From NCBI GenBank assembly GCA_963778895.1, contig CAVZVZ010000007.1:1-64000 (forward strand): DNA of 64,000 nucleotides. The letters are read 5' to 3'. The notes under the pieces were generated by a model. It did no database searches, had not been told where the DNA came from, and saw only the letters and a list, made by a program, of their open reading frames with translations. Of this stretch, positions 54,376 to 63,579 are shown in pieces. The DNA is from CAVZVZ01 sp963778895. GTDB taxonomy: Bacteria > Actinomycetota > Acidimicrobiia > Acidimicrobiales > Acidimicrobilacustridaceae. The translations under genes and the position numbers were made by a program. Each line of letters begins with the position of its first letter. The stretch's first letter is position 1.

Positions 54376-55743
54376 ATGCCGGCGATGACCGACCACGACC
54401 CCCACGGACGACCCCCCTGGCCCGGACCCGACGACTGGGTGTATCCCGATCGCCCACCCACAATTCCTCCCGCAGGTGGGCCGTCAGCAGGTGGGCCCCC
54501 CGCAGGTGGGCCACCGCAGTTCCCGCCGGCGCCTCCGACATTTCCGGGCCAGCCCTTTGCGCCGGGGCCGAGTCCGGCTCGGCGGCCGAGCAACAATTCG
54601 GCGTGGGTCGCGGTAGCCGTCCTCGTTGGTGCCGTGGCGCTGCTGGCCGCGGTCGTCACCTTCCAGAACGGGCGCTCGTTCTTCGGCGCTACGACGCCCA
54701 CCGCGAGCTCCGCGGCCGGTCAGGGTGCCTTCTCGCAACCGAATCGCCAGACCAATCCGGGCGCCAACTCGGGTGGAGGCTCGTCATCGAACGGGCAATC
54801 CTCCTCGTCGCAGAACTGGACTCAGGTGGCCGCCGCCATCGATCCAGGTGTCGTCAACATCGAGACCCGCCTGCCACAGGGGATCGGAGCCGGCACCGGC
54901 ATGGTGTTGACCGACTCCGGTGAGGTCCTCACGAACAATCACGTGGTCGATGGGGCCACACAGATCCAGGTCGCCGTGTCGACGACTGGTGACATGTACG
55001 ACGCGACGGTGGTCGGCACCGACCCAACCGACGACATCGCCGTGTTGAAGCTGACCGGCGCGTCTGGTCTGACGACGATTCCCCTTGGTGATTCCGACAG
55101 TGTCAAGGTCGGCGACGCGGTTGCCGCGATCGGCAATGCCGGCGGTAAGGGCGGCGAGCCATCGGTGGCGCCGGGAACCGTCAGCGCGCTGCATCAGCAG
55201 ATCACCGCTTCCGATGAGAGCGGCGCCAACGCCCAGACCCTCACCGACATGATCCAGGTCGCTGCGAACGTGCAACCGGGCGACTCCGGCGGACCACTCG
55301 TCGATGCCGATGCCAAGGTGGTGGGGATCGATGCCGCTGCTTCGTCGTCGGGCTCGAGGTACCGCACAGGCGAGCACGAGGGGTTCGCGATCCCGATCAA
55401 CCGTGCGCTGAGCATCGCCAAGTCGATCGAGGACAATCCCAACTCGTCGAGCGGCTCAGGTAGCCAGCAAACGACGACCGGTGGCTATCTGGGCGTGCAG
55501 GTCGATCCGACCGCTTCCGTCCGTGGTGCGGCCGTTGTCGGCGTTCAGTCCAACAGTCCCGCCAAGGCCGCCGGACTGAAGTCCGGCGATGTGATCGTGG
55601 CGGTCGACGGCACCGAGATCACGTCAGCCGACGAACTGACCACCGCGATGCAGTCCCACTCCGGTGGCGACAGCGTGCAGGTCACCTGGCAGACGAGCGA
55701 CGGCAAGACCCACCATGCCGCCGTGACCCTCGCGTCCAGGTAG
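54376..55743 (+). CDS. HtrA/DegP-type membrane serine protease with PDZ domain
   Basis: ATG 54376 (a second ATG at 54385) gives 455 residues. There is a Pro/Gly-rich cytoplasmic N-terminus with PAGGP repeats and one transmembrane helix (AWVAVAVLVGAVALLAAVVT). A Ser/Asn/Gly linker and a trypsin-like S1C domain with catalytic His in LTNNHVVDG, Asp in PTDDIAVLKL and Ser in QPGDSGGPLVD follow, then a C-terminal PDZ domain (YLGVQVDPTASVRGAAVVGV … AAGLKSGDVIVAVDGTEI). It degrades or refolds misfolded extracytoplasmic proteins. The architecture is the usual actinobacterial one. Confidence 0.93.
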   Translation: MPAMTDHDPHGRPPWPGPDDWVYPDRPPTIPPAGGPSAGGPPAGGPPQFPPAPPTFPGQPFAPGPSPARRPSNNSAWVAVAVLVGAVALLAAVVTFQNGRSFFGATTPTASSAAGQGAFSQPNRQTNPGANSGGGSSSNGQSSSSQNWTQVAAAIDPGVVNIETRLPQGIGAGTGMVLTDSGEVLTNNHVVDGATQIQVAVSTTGDMYDATVVGTDPTDDIAVLKLTGASGLTTIPLGDSDSVKVGDAVAAIGNAGGKGGEPSVAPGTVSALHQQITASDESGANAQTLTDMIQVAANVQPGDSGGPLVDADAKVVGIDAAASSSGSRYRTGEHEGFAIPINRALSIAKSIEDNPNSSSGSGSQQTTTGGYLGVQVDPTASVRGAAVVGVQSNSPAKAAGLKSGDVIVAVDGTEITSADELTTAMQSHSGGDSVQVTWQTSDGKTHHAAVTLASR

Positions 55744-55791
55744 TCGGGTCCGAATACCTCACACGGGTGTTCCCGCGTACTCTTGCGGTTC

Positions 55792-55947
55792 GTGAAACTC
55801 GAACGATTCGTTTGGCGCTGTCACATCTGCGGAGCCGCTCGGTCGTGGCGGCACGGCCATTGCAAGGCGTGTGGAACCGCACGGGGGGGCGCGCCACCGT
55901 TTCCTCGTCCGAGCGATCTCCAAGCCGAGGTCGACGGCGAGACGTGA
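55792..55947 (+). CDS. Zinc-ribbon microprotein (51 aa)
   Basis: GTG 55792 gives VKLERFVWRCHICGAARSWR followed by HGHCKACGTARGG and a Pro/acidic tail, ending at TGA 55945-55947. The two CxxC knuckles, 15 residues apart, fit a rubredoxin-like or zinc-ribbon fold. It starts 48 nt after the HtrA stop and ends 31 nt before the DUF2804 gene on the same strand. No clear Shine-Dalgarno was found. I cannot exclude chance, but four well-spaced cysteines in so short a frame are unlikely to be random. Confidence 0.5.
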   Translation: MKLERFVWRCHICGAARSWRHGHCKACGTARGGAPPFPRPSDLQAEVDGET

Positions 55948-55978
55948 GCCGGGCACCAGTTGCCGGGGAGCGTGAACC

Positions 55979-57004
55979 GTGACGCACGAACCCGAGCTCA
56001 CCGAACCGGTTGATCTCTGCACACCGGACGGAGCCGCGCTGAATCCTCGAGCCCGAGGCTGGTCGCGGCGGCCGTTGCATCGCGCCAATCTCCACGGACA
56101 GGACGGTCGCAACAAGCGCTGGGACTATTGGGCGATCCTGGCGGGCGACCTCGTCGTCTCGGCGGTGTACGCCAACATCGATTATCTGGCCTTTGCCGAT
56201 GTGTGGTGGGCCGACCTCGCCACGGGCGACTCGGGGGGCGGCGCGACCGGCGGGCTGGGCAGCGACGGGTTCGCCCTACCCGAGCTCCCCGGTACGGAGC
56301 CCCTGCACGCTCGAGGTGACGGGTTCGAGCTCTTGATCGCCGACAGCGCGACCGACACGCGTCTTCGGGCTGACTGGGACGCCGGTAATGGCGCACCCGG
56401 TCATCTCGACGTCGAGGTTTCGAAGCCCGAAGGCCACGAGTCTTTGAACGTCGTGATCCCGTGGAGCGACGACACGTTCAACTTCACGTCGAAGCAGCAA
56501 GCGCGTCCCGCAACCGGTGAACTCCGAGTCGGCGATCGGCGCTGGGACATCGGGACACCGAACTCGGACGCTTGGGGAGTGCTCGATGTAGGGCGGGGCC
56601 GTTGGCCCAACGAGATCCGCTGGAACTGGGGCGGTGGTGCAGGGCGCGCGGGTGAGCACGTGATCGGCTTGCAGGTCGGTGCGAAGTGGACCGAGGGCAC
56701 TGGCTTCACCGAGAACGGTGTCATCGTCGACGGCCGGCTCACCAAGATCGGGTCGGAGCTCCGTTGGAGCTACGACTGGGATCGTCCGCTCGAGCCGTGG
56801 CACATCGAGGATCCCGATGGACAACTCGACATGGTCTTGTCCCCGCGGTACGACAAACACACGAAGCTCGACGGCGGTGGAGACGGCAGCGAGACCCACC
56901 AGGTGTTCGGCACCTGGGACGGCATGCTCGTCACCGACGACGGCCTCCGTCTCGAGTTCGTGGGCCTGCAAGGCTTTGCCGAGGAGGCCCGCCAGCAGTG
57001 GTGA
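55979..57004 (+). CDS. DUF2804-domain protein
   Basis: GTG 55979 gives 341 residues of the DUF2804 family. The N-terminus TEPVDLCTPDGAALNPRARG / WSRRPLHRANL, NKRWDYWAILAGDLVVSAVY / ANIDYLAFADVWWADL, a central YNFTSKQQ-like region (FNFTSKQQARPATGELRVGD), WNWGGGAGRAGEHVIGLQVG and the C-terminal LDMVLSPRYDKHTKLDG are the conserved blocks. The fold is tocopherol-cyclase/lipocalin-like, and function is unknown, possibly lipid-related. It is convergent with the CsbD gene. Confidence 0.88.
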   Translation: MTHEPELTEPVDLCTPDGAALNPRARGWSRRPLHRANLHGQDGRNKRWDYWAILAGDLVVSAVYANIDYLAFADVWWADLATGDSGGGATGGLGSDGFALPELPGTEPLHARGDGFELLIADSATDTRLRADWDAGNGAPGHLDVEVSKPEGHESLNVVIPWSDDTFNFTSKQQARPATGELRVGDRRWDIGTPNSDAWGVLDVGRGRWPNEIRWNWGGGAGRAGEHVIGLQVGAKWTEGTGFTENGVIVDGRLTKIGSELRWSYDWDRPLEPWHIEDPDGQLDMVLSPRYDKHTKLDGGGDGSETHQVFGTWDGMLVTDDGLRLEFVGLQGFAEEARQQW

Positions 57005-57024
57005 GCCGCTAGCGGGCCGTTCGG

Positions 57025-57210
57025 CTACTTGTCGCGGTGGATGACGTCGTCCACCTTCTCCTTCACCTTGTCGACCGCGTCCGACACCTTCTCCTTGACC
57101 TCGCCGCCGATCCGATCGGCCTTGCCTTCGTTCTTCAGATCGTCGTTGTCGGTGAGGTCACCGGCAGCTTCCTTGGCGCGACCCTTCGCTTGATCAATCT
57201 TCTCGCCCAT
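57025..57210 (-). CDS. CsbD-family stress protein (61 aa)
   Basis: ATG 57210 follows AAGGAGAG. MGEKIDQAKGRAKEAAGDLT, NDDLKNEGKADRIGGEVKEK and VSDAVDKVKEKVDDVIHRDK form the highly charged, low-hydrophobicity helix pattern of CsbD proteins, which are induced by general stress in many bacteria but have no defined biochemical function. Length is typical. It is monocistronic, converging on DUF2804. Confidence 0.92.
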   Translation of the reverse strand: MGEKIDQAKGRAKEAAGDLTDNDDLKNEGKADRIGGEVKEKVSDAVDKVKEKVDDVIHRDK

Positions 57211-57401
57211 CTGAACTCTCCTTGGGTGGGCCGGCCACGCCGTCCGATGGGAGGGGCAGGGACACGGGGGTCGTGGCTGCAGCGGCTGGCCCGGTTGTTG
57301 GTCCTGGTTTCGTACCCGTTGAAGTGGAGCGCCAGAACGGTGTGGGCCGTTGTCGTATGGCACACAAGTCGTCGGCACGATTTGGGTAGGTCCTGCTGAC
57401 C

Positions 57402-58421
57402 GTGACGATCACCACTACGCCTGCCACCGCCCTTGCTCCGCTTCCCATGGTGCGGGGGCCGTTGACCGCCTGGCTCCATTCGTTGCTCACCACCGGTCGC
57501 GCGCAAGGTGATCCGCCTTCCTCGCGTGGGGGCGCGCTGGTGGACGATGATCTTCAGCTCGCGCTCTACTGCTGTTACGAGCTCTCGTATCGCGGTTTCC
57601 ACGATGTGGATGCGGGCGCGGAATGGGACCTGGATGTCCTACGACTGCGCCAGTGCCTAGAGGAGCGATTCGAGACTGCACTCCGCGCCGAGGCCCCATC
57701 CGGCCCCGTCGAGACGGCGAATGCCGGCGATGCAGTACAACTGCTGATCGACGAGTTCGATGGACCGTCGCTATCCGACTACATGCTCCGACGCGGGACC
57801 GAAGCACGGTTTCGCGAGTTTCTGATTCATCGGTCGGCATACCAGCTGAAGGAGGCCGACCCGCACTCGTGGGCGATACCACGCCTCGCCCCCGGGACGC
57901 GGAAGTCGGCGTTGATCGAGATCCAAGCCGATGAGTACGGCGGCGGTGTCCCGGGGCGGTCGCACGCCGAGCTCTTTTCCGACGCGATGCGGTCGGCCGA
58001 GCTCGACCCGACGTATGGGGCGTACCTCGACCGCCTCCCGGGTGTCACGCTGGCGACCTGCAACCTCGTGTCGCTGCTCGGCTTCAACCGACGACTGACG
58101 CCGGCGCTGCTCGGGCATCTCGCCGTATTCGAGATGACTTCGGTGAGACCAATGAGCAACTACGCCCGAGCCTGCGAACGCATGGGCTTTCCCTCTGCTG
58201 TTCGGCACTTCTACGACGTGCACGTCGAGGCGGACGACCACCATGGTCGCCTGGCTCGCCGTTCGCTCCTCGGCACCGAGCAAGGGCGTGACGTCATCGA
58301 TGTGAACGAAGTCATGTTCGGTGCCAGCGCCTTGATGGCCGTCGAGGCTCGGTTGACCCGCCACCTTCTCTCCGCGTGGCGGGAGGATCGGTCGTCTTTG
58401 TTGGCGGTCTCCGGTCCCTAG
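57402..58421 (+). CDS. Iron-containing redox enzyme family protein (heme-oxygenase-like diiron fold)
   Basis: GTG 57402 gives 339 residues of the 'iron-containing redox enzyme' family. Diagnostic segments are HRSAYQLKEADPHSWAIPRL, KSALIEIQADEYGGGVPGRS / HAELFSDAMRSAEL, YLDRLPGVTLATCNLVSLLG, GHLAVFEMTSVRPMSNYARA and FYDVHVEADDHHGRLA. The Glu/His/Asp pattern (EIQADE…H; E; DVHVEAD.H) supplies the ligands of a heme-oxygenase-like diiron site. Relatives perform oxidative N- or C-chemistry on small molecules; this one's substrate is unknown. Its TAG overlaps the TAG of the convergent gene in a shared CTAG. Confidence 0.87.
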   Translation: MTITTTPATALAPLPMVRGPLTAWLHSLLTTGRAQGDPPSSRGGALVDDDLQLALYCCYELSYRGFHDVDAGAEWDLDVLRLRQCLEERFETALRAEAPSGPVETANAGDAVQLLIDEFDGPSLSDYMLRRGTEARFREFLIHRSAYQLKEADPHSWAIPRLAPGTRKSALIEIQADEYGGGVPGRSHAELFSDAMRSAELDPTYGAYLDRLPGVTLATCNLVSLLGFNRRLTPALLGHLAVFEMTSVRPMSNYARACERMGFPSAVRHFYDVHVEADDHHGRLARRSLLGTEQGRDVIDVNEVMFGASALMAVEARLTRHLLSAWREDRSSLLAVSGP

Positions 58422-58687
58422 TGGTTCCGGAGTGCCTCGATCAGCTCGGACTTGCTCATGGACGACCGGCCGGAGATGCCGATCTGTCGAGCTCGATCGA
58501 GCAACTCGTCCTTGGTGCGGCTTTCATAGTCCTCGGCGCGTCCGCCGCGTCGGCCGACGCGCGAGCGACCTTCCTTGGCTGACGCGTTGGCGATGCGGGC
58601 CGCCTTCTCCTTGCTCATTCCTTCGTCGCGAAGGGCCTCGTATTGCTTCGGATCCTTGACGGATGGACCGGGTGATCGTTGCGGCAT
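58418..58687 (-). CDS. DUF7218/Rho N-terminal-like small protein (89 aa)
   Basis: ATG 58687 (GGAGG seven nt upstream) gives 89 residues. The first half (MPQRSPGPSVKDPKQYEALR / DEGMSKEKAARIANAS) is the DUF7218-type helix pair; the second half (YESRTKDELLDRARQIGISG / RSSMSKSELIEALRNH) is a Rho_N/SAP-like domain with the T.xELxxxAxxxGIxGxxxMxKxELI pattern, known to bind nucleic acid. It is typical of small actinobacterial DNA- or RNA-binding stress proteins. It shares the CTAG stop overlap with the diiron-type gene. Confidence 0.85.
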   Translation of the reverse strand: MPQRSPGPSVKDPKQYEALRDEGMSKEKAARIANASAKEGRSRVGRRGGRAEDYESRTKDELLDRARQIGISGRSSMSKSELIEALRNH

Positions 58688-58913
58688 GGCGCGTTGCCTC
58701 CTTCGAGGATGGATGAACGCGCCTTACCCGATATGGAGTCGAACTTGCGTGTGAGTCCTATGAGCCTGCCGATCCCCGCATCCCACGGACTCCACTGCGC
58801 TCATGGAGACCACCAGTTCTCTGCCGAGTCGGCCCGGGTCGAGGGCCAACGTCGCCTCGAAGGGTGTCTGACCCTGCAGATATGTCGACCCGAGCCATCG
58901 CCTGGGAAGAAGG

Positions 58914-58927
58914 GGGACCTTCGCCTC
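58914..58927. promoter_or_regulatory. Weak relative of the GGGACCTTT element upstream of the acyltransferase-PFOR operon
   Basis: GGGACCTTCGCCTC keeps the left half and spacing of the DosR-like box, but has one mismatch in the right half (GCCTC for GNCCC). It lies 37-50 bp upstream of the acyltransferase GTG. It is interesting only because it precedes an anaerobic-type enzyme operon. Confidence 0.2.
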
Positions 58928-58963
58928 TTGCTCGACACCTGACTCGGGGCGCGAAATGGGGAG

Positions 58964-59926
58964 GTGTCCACCAACGCCGGAACGAAGGAGTCGGACAGCG
59001 GCCGCCATCACTACGGCGGCGATCATCACGCGTTGTCGCTGATCGATCGCCTTGGCGAGCGGGTCGAGGAGAGTTTGTCCGAGGACCTGCTCCAGCGTGA
59101 TCCGGACTTCATCGCGCGTGCGTTGCCCTTCATCGACGCGGCAATGCGCTACTTCGATCCCGCTGTGCGGGGGTTCGAGCACGTGCCGGTCGAAGGGCCG
59201 TTTCTCGTCGTGGGAAATCACTCGGGTGGGATCTACATGCCTGACTACTGGGCGTTCCTCCAGCACTGGATCCGTGAGCGCGGCCCGGCGGCCTCCATCT
59301 ACTCGCTCGGTTTCGACTTCATGTTCTCGATCCCCGGTGTTCGCTCGTTGGCCCGACGCCTCGGTTCGGTGCCCGCCAGCCAGGGGAACGCGGCAGGGCT
59401 CCTGCGATCGGGCGAGCCGCTCCTGGTGTATCCGGGTGGCGACGAGGACGACTATCGCCCGTGGACCGAGCGTCATCATGTCGATCTCCATGGGCGGATG
59501 GGCTTCGTGCGGCTGGCGCTTCGGAGCCAAGTGCCCGTGATCCCGATGGTTGCGCACGGCAGTCATGACGTGATCATCGTGCTGGCTCGAGGTGACGCAC
59601 TCGCCCGCCGCCTCCGACTCGACCGGCTGCGCATCAACGTCCTGCCCGTCGTGCTCGGTCCCCCGTGGGGGATCGCGCCGGTGCAATTGCCAACGTGGCC
59701 TCTGCCGGCGAAGGTCACCGTGCGAGTGTGCGAACCGATCGACTGGAGTGGGTTCGGGCCCAAAGCTGCGGATGACCCCGAAGTCGTGCATGCCTGCTAC
59801 GACGAGATCCTCGGCAAGATGCAGGCCAACCTCGACGAGCTCGTTGCCGAGCTCCCGCATCCCGTGCTGACACGTGTCGCGAGCGCGGTCGGGCTCGATC
59901 GGTTGTTGCAGGCGAAGGTCCCGTGA
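58964..59926 (+). CDS. PlsC-like lysophospholipid acyltransferase
   Basis: GTG 58964 gives 320 residues. The acyltransferase catalytic motif is in GPFLVVGNHSGGIYMPDYWA (NHxxxxxxD), with the second block LGSVPASQGNAAGLLRSGEP / LLVYPGGDEDDYRPW and the third in VPVIPMVAHGSHDVIIVL. It transfers an acyl chain to a glycerol-type acceptor at the membrane. Variation of the canonical HX4D spacing (NHSGGIYMPD) is seen in the mycobacterial and actinobacterial 'PlsC-like' lipid enzymes. Its stop overlaps the GTG of nifJ (GTGA), so the two are translationally coupled, an unusual pairing. Confidence 0.85.
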   Translation: MSTNAGTKESDSGRHHYGGDHHALSLIDRLGERVEESLSEDLLQRDPDFIARALPFIDAAMRYFDPAVRGFEHVPVEGPFLVVGNHSGGIYMPDYWAFLQHWIRERGPAASIYSLGFDFMFSIPGVRSLARRLGSVPASQGNAAGLLRSGEPLLVYPGGDEDDYRPWTERHHVDLHGRMGFVRLALRSQVPVIPMVAHGSHDVIIVLARGDALARRLRLDRLRINVLPVVLGPPWGIAPVQLPTWPLPAKVTVRVCEPIDWSGFGPKAADDPEVVHACYDEILGKMQANLDELVAELPHPVLTRVASAVGLDRLLQAKVP

Positions 59927-62900
59927 CGCTCGCCTGTATCGACGGGAACGAGGCCGCCGCCCGCGTGGCGTACGCGGCCAGTGAGGTCATCGCCATCTAC
60001 CCGATCACCCCGGCCTCACCGATGGGCGAGGCTGCGGACGAGTGGAGCGCGGCCGGCCGGGAGAACCTGTGGGGCACCGTTCCCGAGGTGATCGAGATGC
60101 AGAGCGAGGCCGGAGCGGCCGGCTCACTGCACGGCGCGGTGATGAAAGGCGCGCTGGCTACGACGTTCACTGCATCTCAGGGCCTGTTGCTGATGCTGCC
60201 CAACATGTTCAAGATCGCGGGTGAGCTGTCGCCTGCGGTCATTCACGTCGCCGCCCGTACGGTGGCCACTCACGCGCTGTCGATCTTCGGTGATCACAGC
60301 GATGTCATGGCTTGTCGCACCACGGGCTTCGCCATCCTGTGTGCGTCTTCCGTGCAGGAGGCCCACGACTTCGCCGCGATCGCGCACGCCGCGACGTTGG
60401 ACTCGCGGGTTCCCTTCGTGCACTTCTTCGACGGCTTCCGCACATCGCACGAGATCAACCGGGTGCATTTGCTGGCCGAGGATGACCTACGAGCCTTGTT
60501 GAACCCGGCCGCGATCGATGCGCACCGCCACCGTGGCCTTACTCCGGATCACCCGGTGTTGCGCGGCTCGGCGCAGAACCCGGATGTCTTCTTCCAGGCG
60601 CGCGAGGCGTCGACCCCGTATCACGCGGCCGTGCCGGCCATCGTCGACGCGGCATTCGCTCGCCTCGCGGCGAGCACGGGGCGCCGCTACGGGCTGGTGG
60701 AGTACGCCGGCGCGCCGGATGCCGAACGTGTCGTCGTGATCATGGGTTCGGGCGTCGGCGCCGTGAGCGAGGCCGTGGACGCGCTCGTCGCGCGAGGTGA
60801 GAAGGTCGGAATGCTGACGATCCGCTTGTATCGCCCGTTTCCGATCGCGGCGTTGCTGGACGCCTTACCGATATCGGTGCGCAGCATCGCCGTGCTGGAT
60901 CGAACCAAGGAATCAGGCGCGGTGGGGGAGCCGCTGTACCAGGACGTCGTCACGACCCTCGCCGAGGCGGTGGCGACGGGCCAACGGGCCGACATGCCAC
61001 AGGTGATCGGCGGCCGGTACGGCTTGGCGTCGAAGGAGTTCACACCCGCAATGGCCAAGGCGGTGCTCGACGAACTGAATGAGCCGGGGCCAAAGCGGCG
61101 GTTCACCGTGGGCATCGTCGACGACGTGAGTCATTCGAGCCTCGCCTACGATCCGTCGTTCACGACCGATGACAGCGACACGCGCGCCGTGTTCTTCGGG
61201 CTCGGCAGTGACGGAACCGTGAGCGCGAACAAGTCGATCGTGAAGATCATCGGCGAACAGGCCGACCTCGAGGCCCAGGGTTACTTCGTCTACGACTCCA
61301 AGAAGTCGGGCTCCACCACCGTGTCGCACCTCCGGTTCTCGACGCGGCCCATACGGTCGACTTACCTGGTGGGCCGAGCCGATTTCGTCGCGGTGCATCA
61401 GTTCGCATTGCTGGAGCGCATGGACGTGCTCGGTGTGGCCGATCGTGGCGCGACGCTGTTGCTCAACAGTTCGTACGGTCCCGACGAGGTCTGGGACGCG
61501 TTGCCGGTCGAGGTGCAACAACAGATCATCGACAAGCAGATCCGCTTGTTCGTGATCGATGGCTACCGCGTTGCTCGCGAGGCGGGCATGGCGGCTCGCA
61601 TCAACGCGGTGATGATGCCCTGTTTCGTGGCCCTCTCGGGGATCCTCCCGCAGGACAGGGCCATCGCCGAGATCAAGCGGTCCTTCGAGAAGTCCTACGG
61701 TAAGCGAGGTCGTACGGTCGTGGAGCGCAACAACGCCGCGGTCGACGCCGCGCTCGCCCAACTGCACGAAGTTCCCGTGCCCGCCACCGTCACATCCCGT
61801 CAACACCTCCGACCACCTGTGCCCGCGGACGCTCCCGACTTCGTGGCCCGCGTGACCGCGCGCATGTTGGCCGGCGACGGAGACCTCTTGCCAGTGAGCG
61901 CGCTACCGGTCGACGGCACTTTCCCCACGGGAACGGCGAAGTACGAGAAGCGCCAATTGGCCTCCGAGATCCCCATCTGGGATCCAGAGCTGTGCATCGA
62001 CTGCGCCAAGTGCGCGGTGGTGTGCCCGCACGCGGCCATTCGGATGAAGGTGTACGCCCCCGAAGCGTTGGACCTCGTGCCGGAACTGCCGCACGACTTC
62101 CTGAGCAAAGAGTTCCGGTCGAAGGATCTGTCCCACCATCGGCTCACGATCCAGGTCGCTCCAGACGACTGCACCGGGTGCGGCGTCTGTGTCGATGTCT
62201 GCCCGGCCCGAAGCAAAGAGGTAGCGCGTCACAAGGCCATCGACATGGAGCCGGCGAACGAGCATCGCGATCGCGAACGGACGCGGTTCGACGCGTTCCT
62301 GGCCATCCCCGAGCTTGACCGGTCGCTCTTGCCCCACGACAGCGTGAAGGGATCACAGGTCCTACAGCCGTTGTTCGAGTTCTCCGGCGCGTGCGCGGGT
62401 TGTGGTGAGACGCCGTACCTCAAGCTTCTGACCCAGCTGTTCGGCGACCGTGCCATCGTGGCCAACGCCACCGGGTGCTCGTCGATCTACGGCGGCAACC
62501 TGCCGACGACGCCGTGGGGCACCAACGGCGACGGCCGCGGACCGGCATGGGCCAACTCACTCTTCGAGGACAACGCTGAGTTCGGATTGGGCCTGCGGTT
62601 GGCCGTCGATCGACAGGCTCAGATGGCTCGCGTGCTGTTGCGTCGGCTGGCTCCGGAGATTGGGGGCGAGCTCGTCGACTCGATCCTGTCGGCCGATCAG
62701 TCGACCGAACCCGGCATCGAGGCCCAGCGGAAACGCGTCGCGGCACTGCAGATTCGGCTCGCAGACGTGGGGTTCCAGCCGGGTGTCGAGGTGGATGCCA
62801 CGGCGCTGCGCTCGTTGGCGGATGAGCTCGTGCGGCGGAGCGTGTGGATCGTCGGCGGCGATGGTTGGGCTTACGACATCGGCTTCGCAGGACTCGATCA

Positions 62901-63579
62901 TGTGCTCGCTTCGAATCGTGACGTGAACTTGCTCGTGCTCGACACCGAGACGTACTCCAACACCGGCGGTCAGGCGTCGAAGGCCACGCCGCGCGGTGCG
63001 GTCGCCAAGTTTGCGATGGGTGGCAAGCCCACACCGAAGAAGGACTTGGGCATGATCGCGATGGCGTATGGAAACGCCTACGTCGCCCAGGTGGCGATCG
63101 GCGGCAACGAGGTGCAGACGGTGAAGGCGTTCGTCGAAGCGGAGGCGTGGCCGGGACCGTCGTTGCTGATCGCGTACAGCACCTGCATCGCGCACGGCAT
63201 CGACATGGAGACGTCGATGACGCACCAGAAGGACGCGGTGAAGAGCGGCTACTGGCCGCTCTTCCGCTTCCATCCCGGTCTCGGCGACCACGAACAGCCA
63301 TTCCGTTTGGACTCCCACGCCCCTTCGATCACGATCGCCGACTTCGCGCGCGACGAGGGCCGCTTCGCGATGCTGTCTCGGTCGGACCCGGTGGCTTCCG
63401 CCCATCTCCTCGCGCTTCAGCAAGCCGATGTCGACGAGCGGTGGCGGCTCTACGGCCAGCTAGGAGGCATCGAGCGGACCATCGCCCACGAGGCGGAAGA
63501 GGTGGTCGACGAGGCTGCCGGCGAGGCGGCCGACGCCGAGGGCCTCGAGGAGGAACGGTTGTTGGGGGAGGAGGGATGA
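59923..63579 (+). CDS. nifJ: Pyruvate:ferredoxin (flavodoxin) oxidoreductase, single-chain
   Basis: A 1218-residue single-chain PFOR that decarboxylates pyruvate to acetyl-CoA and reduces ferredoxin. Domain I/II: ACIDGNEAAARVAYAASEVI / AIYPITPASPMGE with EMQSEAGAAGSLHGAVMKGA. Domain III gamma: FFGLGSDGTVSANKSIVKII. Two [4Fe-4S] clusters: CIDCAKCAVVCPH and CTGCGVCVDVCPARSKE. A proximal cluster and TPP-binding domain: GACAGCGETPYLKLLTQLFG, ANATGCSSIYGGNLPTTPWG, GDGWAYDIGFAGLDHVLASN and LVLDTETYSNTGGQASKATP. The C-terminus adds ~35 acidic residues. It is oxygen-labile in most hosts, so its presence suggests anaerobic or microaerobic metabolism or protection. It is coupled to both neighbours. Confidence 0.96.
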   Translation: MTLACIDGNEAAARVAYAASEVIAIYPITPASPMGEAADEWSAAGRENLWGTVPEVIEMQSEAGAAGSLHGAVMKGALATTFTASQGLLLMLPNMFKIAGELSPAVIHVAARTVATHALSIFGDHSDVMACRTTGFAILCASSVQEAHDFAAIAHAATLDSRVPFVHFFDGFRTSHEINRVHLLAEDDLRALLNPAAIDAHRHRGLTPDHPVLRGSAQNPDVFFQAREASTPYHAAVPAIVDAAFARLAASTGRRYGLVEYAGAPDAERVVVIMGSGVGAVSEAVDALVARGEKVGMLTIRLYRPFPIAALLDALPISVRSIAVLDRTKESGAVGEPLYQDVVTTLAEAVATGQRADMPQVIGGRYGLASKEFTPAMAKAVLDELNEPGPKRRFTVGIVDDVSHSSLAYDPSFTTDDSDTRAVFFGLGSDGTVSANKSIVKIIGEQADLEAQGYFVYDSKKSGSTTVSHLRFSTRPIRSTYLVGRADFVAVHQFALLERMDVLGVADRGATLLLNSSYGPDEVWDALPVEVQQQIIDKQIRLFVIDGYRVAREAGMAARINAVMMPCFVALSGILPQDRAIAEIKRSFEKSYGKRGRTVVERNNAAVDAALAQLHEVPVPATVTSRQHLRPPVPADAPDFVARVTARMLAGDGDLLPVSALPVDGTFPTGTAKYEKRQLASEIPIWDPELCIDCAKCAVVCPHAAIRMKVYAPEALDLVPELPHDFLSKEFRSKDLSHHRLTIQVAPDDCTGCGVCVDVCPARSKEVARHKAIDMEPANEHRDRERTRFDAFLAIPELDRSLLPHDSVKGSQVLQPLFEFSGACAGCGETPYLKLLTQLFGDRAIVANATGCSSIYGGNLPTTPWGTNGDGRGPAWANSLFEDNAEFGLGLRLAVDRQAQMARVLLRRLAPEIGGELVDSILSADQSTEPGIEAQRKRVAALQIRLADVGFQPGVEVDATALRSLADELVRRSVWIVGGDGWAYDIGFAGLDHVLASNRDVNLLVLDTETYSNTGGQASKATPRGAVAKFAMGGKPTPKKDLGMIAMAYGNAYVAQVAIGGNEVQTVKAFVEAEAWPGPSLLIAYSTCIAHGIDMETSMTHQKDAVKSGYWPLFRFHPGLGDHEQPFRLDSHAPSITIADFARDEGRFAMLSRSDPVASAHLLALQQADVDERWRLYGQLGGIERTIAHEAEEVVDEAAGEAADAEGLEEERLLGEEG

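Noticed and set aside
58724..59860. 378-codon minus-strand frame antisense to the acyltransferase
   Set aside because: The plus strand has clear acyltransferase motifs and a coupled downstream gene. The antisense frame has low-complexity composition and no domain.
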